DNA of 64,000 nucleotides from contig CM082591.2 in the NCBI GenBank assembly GCA_040954595.2, positions 8,804,001-8,868,000 on the forward strand, written 5' to 3'. The DNA comes from Balanoglossus misakiensis. Lineage: Eukaryota; Hemichordata. The notes below the pieces were generated by a model. That model was not told where the DNA came from. It did not search any database and saw only the letters and a list, made by a program, of their open reading frames with translations. This document shows positions 38,700 to 49,859 of the stretch, piece by piece. Each line of letters starts with the position of its first letter. Position 1 is the stretch's first letter. The position numbers and the translations under genes were made by a program.

Positions 38700-41170
38700 A
38701 TTTGTTGGAGCGATATTCAGGTCCTAAGAAAACTCAAACTTCAATCAGACGGAACACACTGGTCATCACAATTGCCTTCTGATTGGAATCTGTATGGAAA
38801 AGCAACAACAAATACTGATCCTTGTCTGAAATCAAAGAGACAGACAAAAGCACTCATTTTATCAGAATATTTATTTTAAGTATGCAAAAATCCTTACATG
38901 ATATCTCTGTCTATTTATTTATCATGATAGGAAAATTGTTGGAATAAAAATATCAAAGATATTCCTTCCTAATGCTGCATATAATATTTACATACTCTGG
39001 CAGTCTTGTAAGTACAATGAAATGTTAGTCAAAAGCTCTTCTTAAGAACTGAGTAATTCTCAGTACAAAAAGCAATATGTGGAAAATACCAACTTAGCAT
39101 CTTAGGGAAAATAAAAGAAATAAAGAAATTGAGGAATGGTGTCCCCCCCCCTCCCCTTCAGCACTATACATGATTCTACAGCCTCATGGGGTCATTCTTC
39201 ACACACACATAAAATGAATGGCTGATTACATGAAATATTTTCGAAAGTCAATAAGTGGTCACGAAAGGCTCTTGTTTTTGTAAAAATAAAAAAATGTTAG
39301 GAAATTCAAGAAAAGTAGAAAGCAATGTTATGTGAATATTGATATTAAAAACACTTGATTTTAATCGTTTGGCAACTATGGTAACTTCCTTATAACAGAC
39401 TATATTTCTTCACATGCATCTAATAGTTTGATTCTAACATACTTGTCGTGGGTGTCGCCGTTCACCACAAAACCCACCAAAATGGTTTAAAGGTTTCACA
39501 AGACATAGGCCTATAACATTTCTTAACTGACATTGAACAGGGACATCATCAGTTCATATGTGTGGCCGGTCTGGCTACACAAGGGAACTGCTAAATTACA
39601 CACATGTATGGGAGTTCACCTACAACAGAAGACACCAAAATTCATGCAAGTGAAAAATACAGAAGTACAATTGAAGACTTGACGCAGGTTCACACACCAA
39701 TTACATGTGCTGAAATGAGCCAGTAGAATGCACCAATATTAAAAGCTTCAAGCTACAGGTAAAGTACAAGGAAAACTAACCTGAAATTGAACAGAGACTC
39801 TTCAGTTCATACATGTGGCCGGTCTGCATACAGAGGTGAACTGACTAAGTATATGCATGGGGTCCTTTTATATCAGCAATCTACACTATGGTGGCGCATT
39901 AGCTTGAGTTCATTAGTCAAATGAAACATCCTGGTGGTTTGCATATAATTGAGATCATCAAATAGAATGTAAGTTCTATCATTACTAGAAAGGTGTTCAC
40001 ATGAATAAATGATTAAATGATGACTGCAAAGAATACAGGTGTTACATACATACAGATATTATATATATATTCAAGTGAACAAATGGTTCGGTCCAAATCC
40101 ATTGTTTCCTGTGGGAAAGTTGGATGTCTACACAGGGAATTGGGTGAAAGGTGAGAGTGCTAAGAAAATAGGTCAATGGTAATTTTCCATTTTTATCTAA
40201 ATTGAATACATGTGTGGGCTTAATCTTTTCCAATAATGCTGACACACAAAAAGTTAATTGTTTTACCAAACTTTCCTTGAGAGTTGAATGAAGGCACTTG
40301 ATATTAGCACAGAGACCGATTTTTTCCACACACCACTTTTCTCTTTTCATAGAGCTCCATTCAAATTTTGTACACAACAATTGTCACTACCCAAGCCCAA
40401 ACTTTCAAATTACAATGTGACATTTCAAAACACTGTTAGACTCCCCAATGAAACATTAACTCTGGATCAGCATCCCTTCAAATTAGTGATAGCCCTGGGG
40501 TGAGTTTCATTAATTTTGTTATAATGGTGTTTTTTAATTGTTTGGCTGTGACAGAAATTACTACATGGAAGTATAAACATGTTATGTCCACACATATGCT
40601 GTAGGTTCAGCTTCAATTCAATTTTCATCAATCAGATCATAACAAATTATTCAACAGAAAAAAAAACAAAAAATGAACATCAAGAGCTGGTGACTTAATG
40701 GCTTTCACATGATAAATATATACGTGTGAACATTGCCCCATGCTAGAGTGTAATATTAACACGTCTCATACAACCTACAATTCTCTGTATATAACGAAAC
40801 ACATTCATTATAGCTGGATTAGTTGGTTCACAGGTAATCTGTAACCAGATAGGCTGACTTGAGCAATCCATGTTTTTGCAAGAGTTGTATTTTCACTGTT
40901 ATATTGTGACTTCTTTGATGTAATGCTCAACTGAACACAAGAGTATCAGAATTGGACAGATGAATGACCAATAACACAAAGTCTGTGATTGGGGAATACA
41001 AATGATAAGTACACAACTGGAAGTTCTGTCACTCAAAGTTATGTCTATTGCTCTCTTCCCTGAGGGAGCGATAGAGAGCAACTTTAGAGATACGTTCTCC
41101 AATTTACTGATCAGGAATAATTGAAATATTAGTCTAGTATATAGCTGTATTTTGTCTGCTTGCTTCAAAA
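38700..41170. other. AT-rich intergenic or intronic sequence with one diverged direct repeat
   Basis: The segments at about 39532-39612 and 39786-39864 are related: TTGAACAGGGAC then CAGTTCATATGTGTGGCCGG, against TTGAACAGAGAC then CAGTTCATACATGTGGCCGG. No coding exon was recognised; the frame at 40042-40380 has no domain or splice support. Confidence 0.5.
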
Positions 41171-41175
41171 AAACT

Positions 41176-41464
41176 ATGCATGCCACTGCCCCAATAAAGC
41201 CTGATACCCCTTGCTGGGAATTGAGATGTAATTAGCATTACTTTGAAGTCAATCACAGACTTTGTTTTTCCAATGATTGGTCAAAGGATACATATGTGTG
41301 ATTGAGGATGGGTACCATTTTGAATTGAAATTAGCCTAGCCTTCACTGTAACTTTACACACACTCGCCATTGATCAGTTTATGTGTGTGACTTCAAGGGG
41401 GATGCTAGTTACATCACAATTCCCAGCAAGGGCTATCAGGCTTTATTGGGCCAGTGGCATGCAT
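41176..41464. mobile_element. MITE with long inverted repeats
   Basis: The left end ATGCATGCCACTGCCCCAAT...GCTGGGAATTG is repeated inverted at the right end (about 41403-41464, CAATTCCCAGCAAGG...TTATTGGGCCAGTGGCATGC). The inverted repeats are about 60 bp and flank a ~165-bp non-coding core. No open frame. Confidence 0.75.
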
Positions 41465-41505
41465 GACTCTAGATGTTCGTTTTGGAAGCAGAAAAAACTG
41501 GCTAT

Positions 41506-41711
41506 ATACTGTAAAACATGAAATGTTTGCAACAGGAAATTTTCGCAATATCAAAAACTGTTATGCAACGATTAATTTTCGCATTCTCGAATTTCAATTC
41601 ATCATTATTTCTGAAAAACATTTTTATGCGACTTTTTAGTTTTCAGGTTTTTTTGGCTCTTGCATGATTCGTGCAAAATTATCGCTCATGAAAATTTCCT
41701 GTTTTACAGTA
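41506..41711. mobile_element. MITE with TACTGTAAAAC ends
   Basis: TACTGTAAAAC at the left is matched by GTTTTACAGTA at the right. Subterminal sequence also pairs (CAGGAAATTTTCGC left; GAAAATTTCCTG right). It is 206 bp and non-coding, and starts 42 bp after the previous MITE. Confidence 0.75.
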
Positions 41712-42135
41712 CATCTTAAGTATCTTTTTTTCACACCAGAAGACAATGCATAGTTGCTTTGTGTATGGCAGACTTTGTATTACGATAGACACTGACAACC
41801 AGTTACATCTGTCTAGCATACAAATATGGTCATATTGAAATAAGGCATTACAATGAAAACAAAGTAAAGCTAATGCAAGAACTAGTACAGAACAAATCTA
41901 TTCTGTTACTACACTGGAATAACCATTCCGTGTTATTTGATCTGTTTAAAAATTATTTTCTTTTATAATCAAGGAACTAAACACTGAAGAATGAATGGAG
42001 GTGATAGCTTTGGAATGGATGTGTGTGTACAGGAAATACTGATGAGAATGATAAATATTCCAAATCCCCAACACTTGACTGTCTTGAATATTTGAAAATT
42101 CCTGCATACCTTGAGAAATTTCTGACATTTCTTTG

Positions 42136-42183
42136 GGGATCTGGGTTTCATTTAGTATGGGGATCCGGGTTTCATTTAGTATA
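42136..42183. repeat. 24-bp tandem duplication
   Basis: GGGATCTGGGTTTCATTTAG is followed directly by GGGATCCGGGTTTCATTTAG, two copies of a 24-bp unit. Confidence 0.8.
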
Positions 42184-42251
42184 TAGAAGTTACAATGGTA
42201 ATGAAGGCATGAACAGTCTCCTGTTCATTATAGTCAGTTTCCTGTATGAAT

Positions 42252-42474
42252 TTATTGATTCAGAATATCAAAAAGACTCATGTCATCAGCCAGCAGACTA
42301 CTACTTGATTGTTGCTGTGTTTGTTGCATGCTGGCCGGGTGCCAAGCCCATCTGAGGTACCTGTGGTCACGGCTGTGGCTGGTGTCGCCATGTTTGTTGT
42401 GTTGCTGCTGGTTGTTGTGGTGGTGGTGGTGGTGGAATGCTTACTTGTGTTCCGTTGGCTTGTTGTTGCTGCTG
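42252..42474 (-). pseudogene. Possible Gln/Pro-rich terminal exon(s) with disrupted frame
   Basis: On minus, an acceptor (CATTCAATAG) is followed by codons for QQQQQANGTQVSI, a run of seven prolines and QQPAATQQTWRHQPQP, then a TGA. After the TGA the same frame reads PQVPQMGLAPGQ; one frame over, QQTQQQSSSSLLADD and MSLFDILNQ end at a TAA. Either an intron or two lesions (one stop, one frameshift) break the frame. It lies on the same strand as the Q-rich exon 1.1 kb upstream and could be the 3' end of that gene. The family is not recognised. Confidence 0.3.
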
Positions 42475-43598
42475 CTATTGAATGCAAACAAAATGGCTTT
42501 CTTTTTAAAGTCACTTCACAGAATGTGGTAATGTGTCAGGAGACAGCTCTGTTTAACGTTGTTCACATTTGTCAATCAGACTGAAATTTAGGGCGGCATA
42601 TAGTAACTATGGCAAATAGATTTAGGCTGTGTCTAAAATTTGATGGTTAGTTTCAGGACCCCCATTGACCTAATTAATTATGTACATGCCTAATTCTACA
42701 CTAACCAATCGATCTTTAGATTTTGTAGGACATAAATCAGTTTAGGATCAACACTTTTTGACAAAATTTTGGGTATCCACAGCAGATAATCCTTGGCATT
42801 CTGTAGTAACCCTGGGAATCGCTTGTGCCAGGTGAACACTGCTTGCAGCTTTAATTCACTATGTAATCAGATGCAGACATTTTGAAAACAACGTGATTTA
42901 AATTCTAAGGAAACTTTTGTTAAAGGGTTATGATCGACTAATGCGCATGTGCTAAAGCAGAAACTCTGGGTACAAAAACTTTATCAATGACACAATTCTG
43001 TCTATACAACAGACAATATGGCGGCAACCATAGTCTGTGTTGTAGATTTGGAAAAGACAGCAAATTAAGTGAAAAGAAGAGACAAAACAAAAGTCTTCTT
43101 ATATGGTGTGCAAGAAATATGGAAGGAAGCGAAGGCAATCCACTATTTGAATGCACACATAAAATTTGCAGATATTTGGATTGGACGTTATTTTGTACAC
43201 ACAAATTACGCACATGTGCCTAAGAGTAAGAGGATTGTCGGCATTTAAAACTCACTAACTGTCTGCCAGAGGTTATCATCAGTGCTTCCACACTGGTACC
43301 ATGGAACAACTAGAAGTGTCAAAAATAAGACTGAGACAAGATTTGTTGTATTCCTCTGTCTAATTTAGGTCTGCTTTGGGCAAACAGTGCATTGAGTTTA
43401 TTCTGTGTGACTGTCAGGTCCCCAATACATTAAAATAAGTTTGGGAATGGAACAGACTATGTTATTTGTAACATCAAGAAAGCTCCTTTTTTGAGAAAAA
43501 TGATTTCATTTTTCCCCACATAACAATTCCCAGGAGTGACACAGGTTTCAGTCTTGGTTTTCAAAGTATTCACTGTTCACATTATTGTGACAACTTAC

Positions 43599-43842
43599 TT
43601 GTAAAAGGTGTCTTAGTTGCTGATGTGTTGATTTTACATTGGATGGCTGTGCTGGCACTGCTTGTTGTTGTTGTTGTTGGGCTCTCTGTTGTTGTAACCT
43701 TTGTAATTGCTGTTGTTGTTGATGTTGTTGTCTTAGTGCTATGAGTTGACTTTGTCTTGCATGTTGATCTTGCTGTTGTTTCAATTCAATTTCTTTTTTT
43801 CTGTGCCATCTCTAGATTCTTCTGCAGTGCTTGAATATTCCT
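43599..43842 (-). CDS. Glutamine-rich coiled-coil exon (frame broken by one A)
   Basis: It is bounded by acceptor TTTGATCTTTCAG and donor GTAAGT on minus. The first part reads RNIQALQKNLEMAQKK and, after an A7 run, the second part continues EIELKQQQDQHARQ, long Q runs, then PAQPSNVKSTHQQL and RHLLQ. The exon is 244 nt; with one A fewer it would be 243 nt, exactly 81 codons, phase 0 at both ends. So the extra A is most simply an assembly homopolymer error, or a real frameshift. Heptad-like spacing in the first ~30 residues suggests a coiled coil. The gene could encode a transcriptional co-regulator, but no family is recognised. Confidence 0.5.
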
Positions 43843-44998
43843 CTGAAAGATCAAACAAAGAAAAGTGTAAACAGTCAAACATTGTCATGTGTCAATCTAC
43901 CTACAGGTAACATGACTACAGGAGCCTCAGCCAATCCAAGCTTTTCACTTGTGAGACTATTGAAATCAATTTAAAGCTCAGTAACTCCAACTTCGGGTTA
44001 TTTCCTCAATAATTTTGTTTTGGTGGTCACCTTTCATTGAACAATGAATGGGCAAGTGCTCGCTCACTTCTTCAGTGAATTTCACTGTTGGTTTATCTTA
44101 TCATAACAACTTGGGCACCGCAGTCCTTTGGACAAAAATATTCATGTGTGGTGATTTAAAATCAATGTTGCAAGAAGCAGAATTAATCACAGGATTAACG
44201 GCTTCTGATTGAAAAATACTAAATGCTTAATATGTCATATGTCGCACACAGAGTGATCACATTAGTCAATTGGACCGCTGTTCCAACGGACTAAAATGAT
44301 TGTAACGTTTTAATATTATATTTATTTTACAAAACCTTGCATCTGAGCTTTACTTTAAAGTACTTCCATTTACTAGTAGTAAAAGTACATATCAGTTAAC
44401 ATTGACAGCTAGGCATGACGTCATAGATGTAGGACTTCAAAACTGACATTCTGAACAGTGGGGGCGCTCTATCATAGTGGGTTTTAATGAACATGTGTAT
44501 TTAATTTCATGAATCAGATATATCGATGAAAACTGCGTATTTTAACATACGCTTATAGTTAATGCATTTGCAGTATCTAGTCATATTACAGTAATACACC
44601 AGACATGTTCTTAACTCAACTCAATGTGTGTAAGTTCAATTTCTGACCATACTCAGATTACCCAAGTCCCTGTGACCAACTATACTGCAAGTATACAGAA
44701 TTGAACTCCGGAAAAACTAGTCACCTTCAATACTTGAACTGGAGCCACATCCAAAACTTGACTTTGAGATCTTTTATCAAATCAGTTCTCCATTTAGAAT
44801 TAGAACTCCCATGCAATTTTTGTGACAGGAGAGAAAATTTAAATTGGACACCTGCAATCTGAATAATTTCTTCAGTCCCTTTGGTGTTAGACGGGTTTGA
44901 CTGTACTTGAAAGTGCAGTTGATATACACAACAAAAATGCAAAACAATATAATTGTAGACAGTCAGAATTTTGAGGCTGGGAATCATTTACATAGTTA

Positions 44999-45805
44999 GG
45001 CTGCATTCACAAACACCTCTGGAGGGGGGGGGGGGGCGGGAGAATTCAATTTTTTTACCGCTAATTTTCACATGCCCCCCTTCCAAACTGCCAATATTTT
45101 CAAATCCCCCCCTTCCGAACTGCCAAAATTTTGAAATCCCCCCCCCCCATTTTCTTTCACAGAGCAAAACACATCACCTATCTATCTTGTAAAAAGAAAA
45201 ACAGCACTCCCATGAAAAGAATTTGAAACTGATGTTTCCCCTCATCAGTGGGTATTAAAACTGAATATTGTTTTTATTTTTTAAGTACATATATTTGTAT
45301 TCTGTGTTGGGAGACATTGTAAACCGATAATTGAAGGGGGGTGGGTTTGGGAGGGTGTGTCCCCCTCCCACGTAAGAAAATTTTCTAAAATACAGAGCTC
45401 AAAGCTGCATTTTAATGAACCGGCAAAAGCAAATTAACTCAACTACCGGTATGTTGGGGAGGACAAATTTAACCGTCGCCGCTCAAAGTTATCATGGGGT
45501 GGGGGCAAGTCCCCTGACCTGGGACACTAGATAAACCAGTCAATGATTGAAAGGTGTTGATGAATGGAGGGCTGGGTGTGGGAGGGGGTGTCCCCCTCCC
45601 ACATTAGAAAATTTTGTAAAATAAAGGGCGCGAAACTGCATTTTTGTGGACTCAAAATAAATATTTAGTCGTTAAAGTTTTCAAGTCCCCCACTTTCAGT
45701 CCCTAAATTATTTCAAATCCCCCCCCATACATACCCTTAATTTTTTCAAATCCCCCCCTCAATTCTCCTGCCCCCCCCCCTCCAGAGGTGTTTGTGAATG
45801 CAGCC
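44999..45805. mobile_element. Non-autonomous Harbinger-like element with TTA target duplication
   Basis: The inverted ends GGCTGCATTCACAAACACCT and AGGTGTTTGTGAATGCAGCC are flanked by TTA on both sides (44996-44998 and 45806-45808), the TWA-type duplication expected for Harbinger. The 807-bp interior is non-coding and very rich in C and G runs (GGGGGGGGG, CCCCCCCC), with a repeated GTGTCCCCCTCCCAC motif. Its ends differ from those of the autonomous element at 32432, so it belongs to another family. A related internal sequence lies at 20550-20860. Confidence 0.85.
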
Positions 45806-46196
45806 TTACCAGAGTCAATACTGTCACAGTAGTCCATTTCTCTATGTACCAAATTGTAATAAAACATTGCTATGCAGTCATGTTACCCTTCCAAGTCGCG
45901 AACACGAGGCCAGAGTAAAAACTTGATTGTCTTGTGTATCAACACTATAGTTGGGACTGACTTTCGACAGCCACATTTTATTGTAAGGTCAGTTTTACAC
46001 TCAACTTGTATCATGTATACAACAAACTAGATGAGCTCGAGCAGTACTCTGTAACCTACTGGCCTCCTTTTTCACATTGTCTGCTTGGAGATGACACCTT
46101 ATTTTGGAAGTGTGCCCTCTTTATGAAAAAGTGTATAATGTCATAATTCATGAAGTGTTCTGTTACATGTGTAACAGACAGAAATCAACACAAGTG

Positions 46197-46350
46197 CAGT
46201 CAAACCTGTCTATTGTGGCTAGTGAAGGGACTTTCCTAAACTGGCCATTATACCTGGTAAAAAAGTCAATTAATGTAGATATAAATTACACAGGGACTAG
46301 AATAATGTGGCCACTATATAGAGGTGGCCACTCACAGAGGTTTGACTGTA
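46197..46350. mobile_element. Short MITE with CAGTCAAACCT ends
   Basis: The left end CAGTCAAACCTGTC is inverted at the right end as AGGTTTGACTG. Subterminal 'tggcca' phrases pair as well. It is 154 bp and non-coding. Confidence 0.75.
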
Positions 46351-46489
46351 TGTTAATTTGTGCCATGAATAGCAGACATTTACCAATGACAGTACAATGT
46401 ATGATTTCAGTGTCACATATCCATGTATTAGACACTTACATTGTACAAACACATACATCTTACTTTCTCTCCAAATTGTAGATACTCAC

Positions 46490-46599
46490 CAACACGTGTA
46501 TGTTGAATCCTGGTCTGCAACCACACTGGTAACGGGCTGGTGTGTTGTAACATACTTGTTGGCATGGCGACCAACCAGCTTGATTGCACTCATTGTCAT
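46490..46599 (-). CDS. Calcium-binding EGF-like domain exon (partial gene)
   Basis: Acceptor TTTCCCCACAG and donor GTGAGT bound a 110-nt exon entering in phase 1. It encodes DDNEC, SPC, QVC, YQC and CGC, five of the six EGF cysteines, so the sixth must be in the next exon. The D-D-N-E start is the calcium-binding signature, and CYNTPARYQC fits the Asp/Asn hydroxylation consensus Cx[DN]xxxx[FY]xC. With the exon at 47041 it belongs to an extracellular or membrane protein with tandem cbEGF domains. Later exons were not identified. Confidence 0.75.
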
Positions 46600-47040
46600 C
46601 TGTGGGGAAAACACAAATATCATAAATTGTGTATGAATGAATACATCTGAATTACAGTTGTCCTTGAGTGCACATTTGAAAATATACGACAAGAGAAAAA
46701 AATTGAAAGAAACTTAATAAATATCATCTGGCATATAACTTGGTCATATCATATGTTTATCTGTACCAGTACTGTATACTGATGAACAAACAATGTAGTA
46801 ACCACATTACATTTTACAAGCTAGTGTTCTGCAAGCCAAAAATATCACACACGAGACAACAAACTCAATTTTTTTTAAATGTGTAACTTTGGAAAGTGCC
46901 TGATAACTTGTATTTATTATTTTTTTACATGGTGACTCGCTGTAATCTTTGTCACTTACAACTTGTTTAAGCGCCCTTTTGAGGCAGGAAATTCCAAGCC
47001 ATTGTTGGCCAATCCCCTCCCCACTCAAATAAAAACTTAC

Positions 47041-47160
47041 CTAAACAATTGACATGATCTGCACTCATAGAGAAACCATCATCACCACAATTACAGCTAA
47101 ATCCACCCTCTGCATTGAGACAACCTCCAACACAGACAGAATCTGAACACTCATTCACAT
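47041..47160 (-). CDS. Calcium-binding EGF-like domain exon (partial gene)
   Basis: Acceptor CTCTATTTTCAG and donor GTAAGT bound a 120-nt exon, symmetrical phase 1-1, the standard single-domain cbEGF exon. It encodes DVNEC...VC...GGC...FSC...CNC...VNC with all six cysteines. CLNAEGGFSC matches the hydroxylation consensus. It lies 441 bp upstream (in transcript order) of the next cbEGF exon, and the phases join. The gene probably encodes a fibrillin/fibulin-like or receptor-type protein; the rest lies elsewhere or is not recognisable. Confidence 0.8.
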
Positions 47161-48940
47161 CTGAAAATAGAGAAAAAAAACATCCATTGTAATTATTCAA
47201 GTCAATACCAATCCTCCCTTCCATTAACAATTTTCCTAAAGGGAACAAATTCACATGGCTTTGAAATTAAGTATTAACAGTGATATTTTAATATTTCTAA
47301 CGGACACGACTTTTATAAACGTTGAGTCTTTTTGTGGATTTGTAGAAATTATCTACAAACTGAGCTGTCAGGTCATGGCTGTTTGTGCTTTGGCATGCAC
47401 ACATATCCCAGAATGCCCAACAGGGTTGGCAGTGAAATTGATAAACTCTTCACCTAAGATTTCAAACTCGTAGATCTCAATAGATTCTCACACTCCTGGC
47501 ATGCTGAGAGTGTGGGATCAGAGTGTGAGAACAAATCAATCCCACATTCTCACTGAATCGAAAGCTGTATATGATGCGAGCGCTGATTGGATGACAAAGC
47601 GTTATTTAATAACGTGCGCTAAATGTTATCCAATGACGTGATACAGAAACTACAATGTGCCAGATGACAGTTCAAGAGTCATTTATTCTATGTTTTAAGA
47701 CGAATTGGGCTAATTTATGGCCATGTGAGAAATATAATCTCACACACCAAGGTCCTGGGATCATATTTCGCACACTCGTCAGGGATATTTTGTCCCACAC
47801 TCGCCTGCAGCTTGTTTGGGACAGAAAATCCACAATTCATGTGAGAACTATGAAATTTGTACAGTCCTATGAACCTAAAACATGAAAAAAAAAATGTTTG
47901 CTTGTTGGTAGTTTCCCGGAACAATTAAAAACCGCGTCTCCTCATCAATTTTGACATTTTGAAAGATGCTAAACAAAACTCATATTTTGGCCTTATCGGT
48001 AGCAGAGTGACGTCATTTTCTGGGTAGCCAGAACTCACTTCCGCCACAGCATTTGGGTGTTTCACATTTCTCCGTTGTTGCTGGCTTATCTGTCGACAAG
48101 CAAGGTAACGTAAATAAGGGATTTATAAGTGGCCTTGACAGTGACCTTCACATAAGACTTCTTGACCCTATAACCTTTCATGTGATGAGCAGTTGCCAAA
48201 ATAACTTTCTCTTTGTGACCAATCCAGACCGAACACTTTTCTATTCTACTACACAGAACAAACTAAACGCAAAGTAACTCATGAAGGAAAACGCTGACAA
48301 AATCTATGCCTACCAGTAATTTTCAAATCAGGTAACTGCATCTGAATTTATACAAATTAATTGAATATTGCCTTTGTGGTTGTCTGATGTCAAATTTTAA
48401 TTGAAGAGTTGTTGTGTTAGAGTTAACTTGCGTGAATTGCTTGCCTTTCATTCTGACAGTCAAGTATAATTTGAGGATGCAGCTCCCACTTCTAGATTGA
48501 AAATATGAAATATTTAAAATATATGTATTTATATTTTAATGTAAAACACTATATCACAAGTCATCCTTTCACCAGAGGTGGGCCAAACCGTAAAGGAAAC
48601 TGTGAACAATCATTCAATGCTCAGATATTTGGATTGACAACTCTACTCTTTGGCACAATATTAAATTTCAAACATTTTTGAATACAGCAATAAATGCATT
48701 TAATATTGCATGTATTAAATTTTGCTATTTTACAATTGGGGCCAGTGGGTGAGCATTTCAAGAAAAGAAAAGTCACTGTTTGTTCCTTTGATTTGCGTAT
48801 CATTTGATCACTGCAACCGTACACTTTCATTGACGAGAAGTGTCAAAACATCCACAGGTCTATTCATTGAATGTGAGGTGCAAAGCTAGAAATGGAGATG
48901 TTACAAGTAGTGCACGAGCGTCGTATGTGGAAATCTAATG
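47161..48940. other. Intergenic or intronic sequence, no gene assigned
   Basis: Frames such as 47655-47885 and 48053-48277 have no domain. The segment 47485-47560 has short inverted ATTCTCACACTC / GAGTGTGAGAAC pairs. CpG frequency rises after about 48880, consistent with a promoter for the gene that follows. Confidence 0.4.
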
Positions 48941-48970
48941 GTTGGAGGCGAGAAATAAAAATCGCATTGT

Positions 48971-49675
48971 TTGTTGTTTGCACATGCGCACAAAGTCATT
49001 AAATATGGTGTCCTTCATGTCATTTCTGGAACGATCGCGATCGTCGACGAAAAAAGTTGTTGCATCTGTCTCACGAGAGCATCATCTCGTTTTGACAACT
49101 CAAAATCGTATGCCAAACACTTAGGGGCATGTTTCGGAGCCAGCGCTGAAAGTAGGAGTGGCTATTTGTGCATGACGTGCAAAGCAAGTATCAGAAAGTT
49201 TTGCGAGGATCGATCGTTGGACTTCAGCCACTTACTTGACAAAAAAGGCCAGAAAGGTGGAAGTAAAGGACAAAGGCAGTATGGGGGACAAAGAATAAAA
49301 CTGGCAAGGTGGGAGAGTTCTTCATCCACGTCGACGAGTAGCGAGGAAATAGGCAGCGAAGGTTCCGGCTGTGACTACCGGAGTTGGTTATCTGCGGCAG
49401 GTGCATGTGGATTGCTGCCACCCGATGTCATTGTCAGTATTCTCCATCACGTAAATGTCACTGATATTGTGAATTTCACATCAACATGTTCATTTTTGAA
49501 TACATTTCGAGCTGATCCTATAATTTGGCGTCAGAAATTTATTCATGATTTTCCAGAGAAGTATGCCACACTGATATCTCATAAGGCAGGTTTTTTTGAT
49601 AACACCACATCATGGTTTGAAATTTACAAATTATCGAAATTTTCTGATCTCAACCACCAAAATGACACACAGTAA
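48971..49675 (+). CDS. SINHCAF/FAM60A-like cysteine domain fused to an F-box
   Basis: A single open frame (234 codons) ends at the TAA. Residues ~30-80 follow the SINHCAF (FAM60A) N-terminal pattern: CCIC, ASSRFDNSKSY, ACFG, SRSGYLC, then C at 70 and basic residues. In vertebrates that domain belongs to a SIN3-HDAC subunit. After a serine-rich linker, residues ~148-195 look like an F-box (LLPPDVIVSILHHV, DIVNFTSTCSFLNTF, IIWRQKF), the module that binds SKP1 in SCF ubiquitin ligases. The frame opens with TTG, and the first in-frame ATG is inside the Cys domain. An ATG at 49005 (MVSFMSFLERSRSSTKK) would join the CCIC frame if the A6 run at 49050-49055 had one more A. Otherwise a 5' exon is needed. 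The joint function (a chromatin-linked ligase adaptor) is inference. Confidence 0.7.
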   Translation: MLFAHAHKVIKYGVLHVISGTIAIVDEKSCCICLTRASSRFDNSKSYAKHLGACFGASAESRSGYLCMTCKASIRKFCEDRSLDFSHLLDKKGQKGGSKGQRQYGGQRIKLARWESSSSTSTSSEEIGSEGSGCDYRSWLSAAGACGLLPPDVIVSILHHVNVTDIVNFTSTCSFLNTFRADPIIWRQKFIHDFPEKYATLISHKAGFFDNTTSWFEIYKLSKFSDLNHQNDTQ

Positions 49676-49859
49676 TATTTAAGTCTGATCGAAGCACTGT
49701 CTGTTCAAATGAATAATGCTTCACGGAAATTAATGACCTGAAGGAAAAGTTGGCAGCAACACAAAAATCTCTCAGTGATATTTTGACCATGTCACCATCC
49801 AAACCACTCACAGTAACACAAGAAAAAATCTTCAAAACTATGACAGTAGTTCAAGAAAG

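Noticed and set aside
42280-42584. Val/Leu/Trp-rich plus-strand frames resembling membrane proteins
   Set aside because: Antisense of the Gln/Pro-rich segment (GGT/TGG runs).
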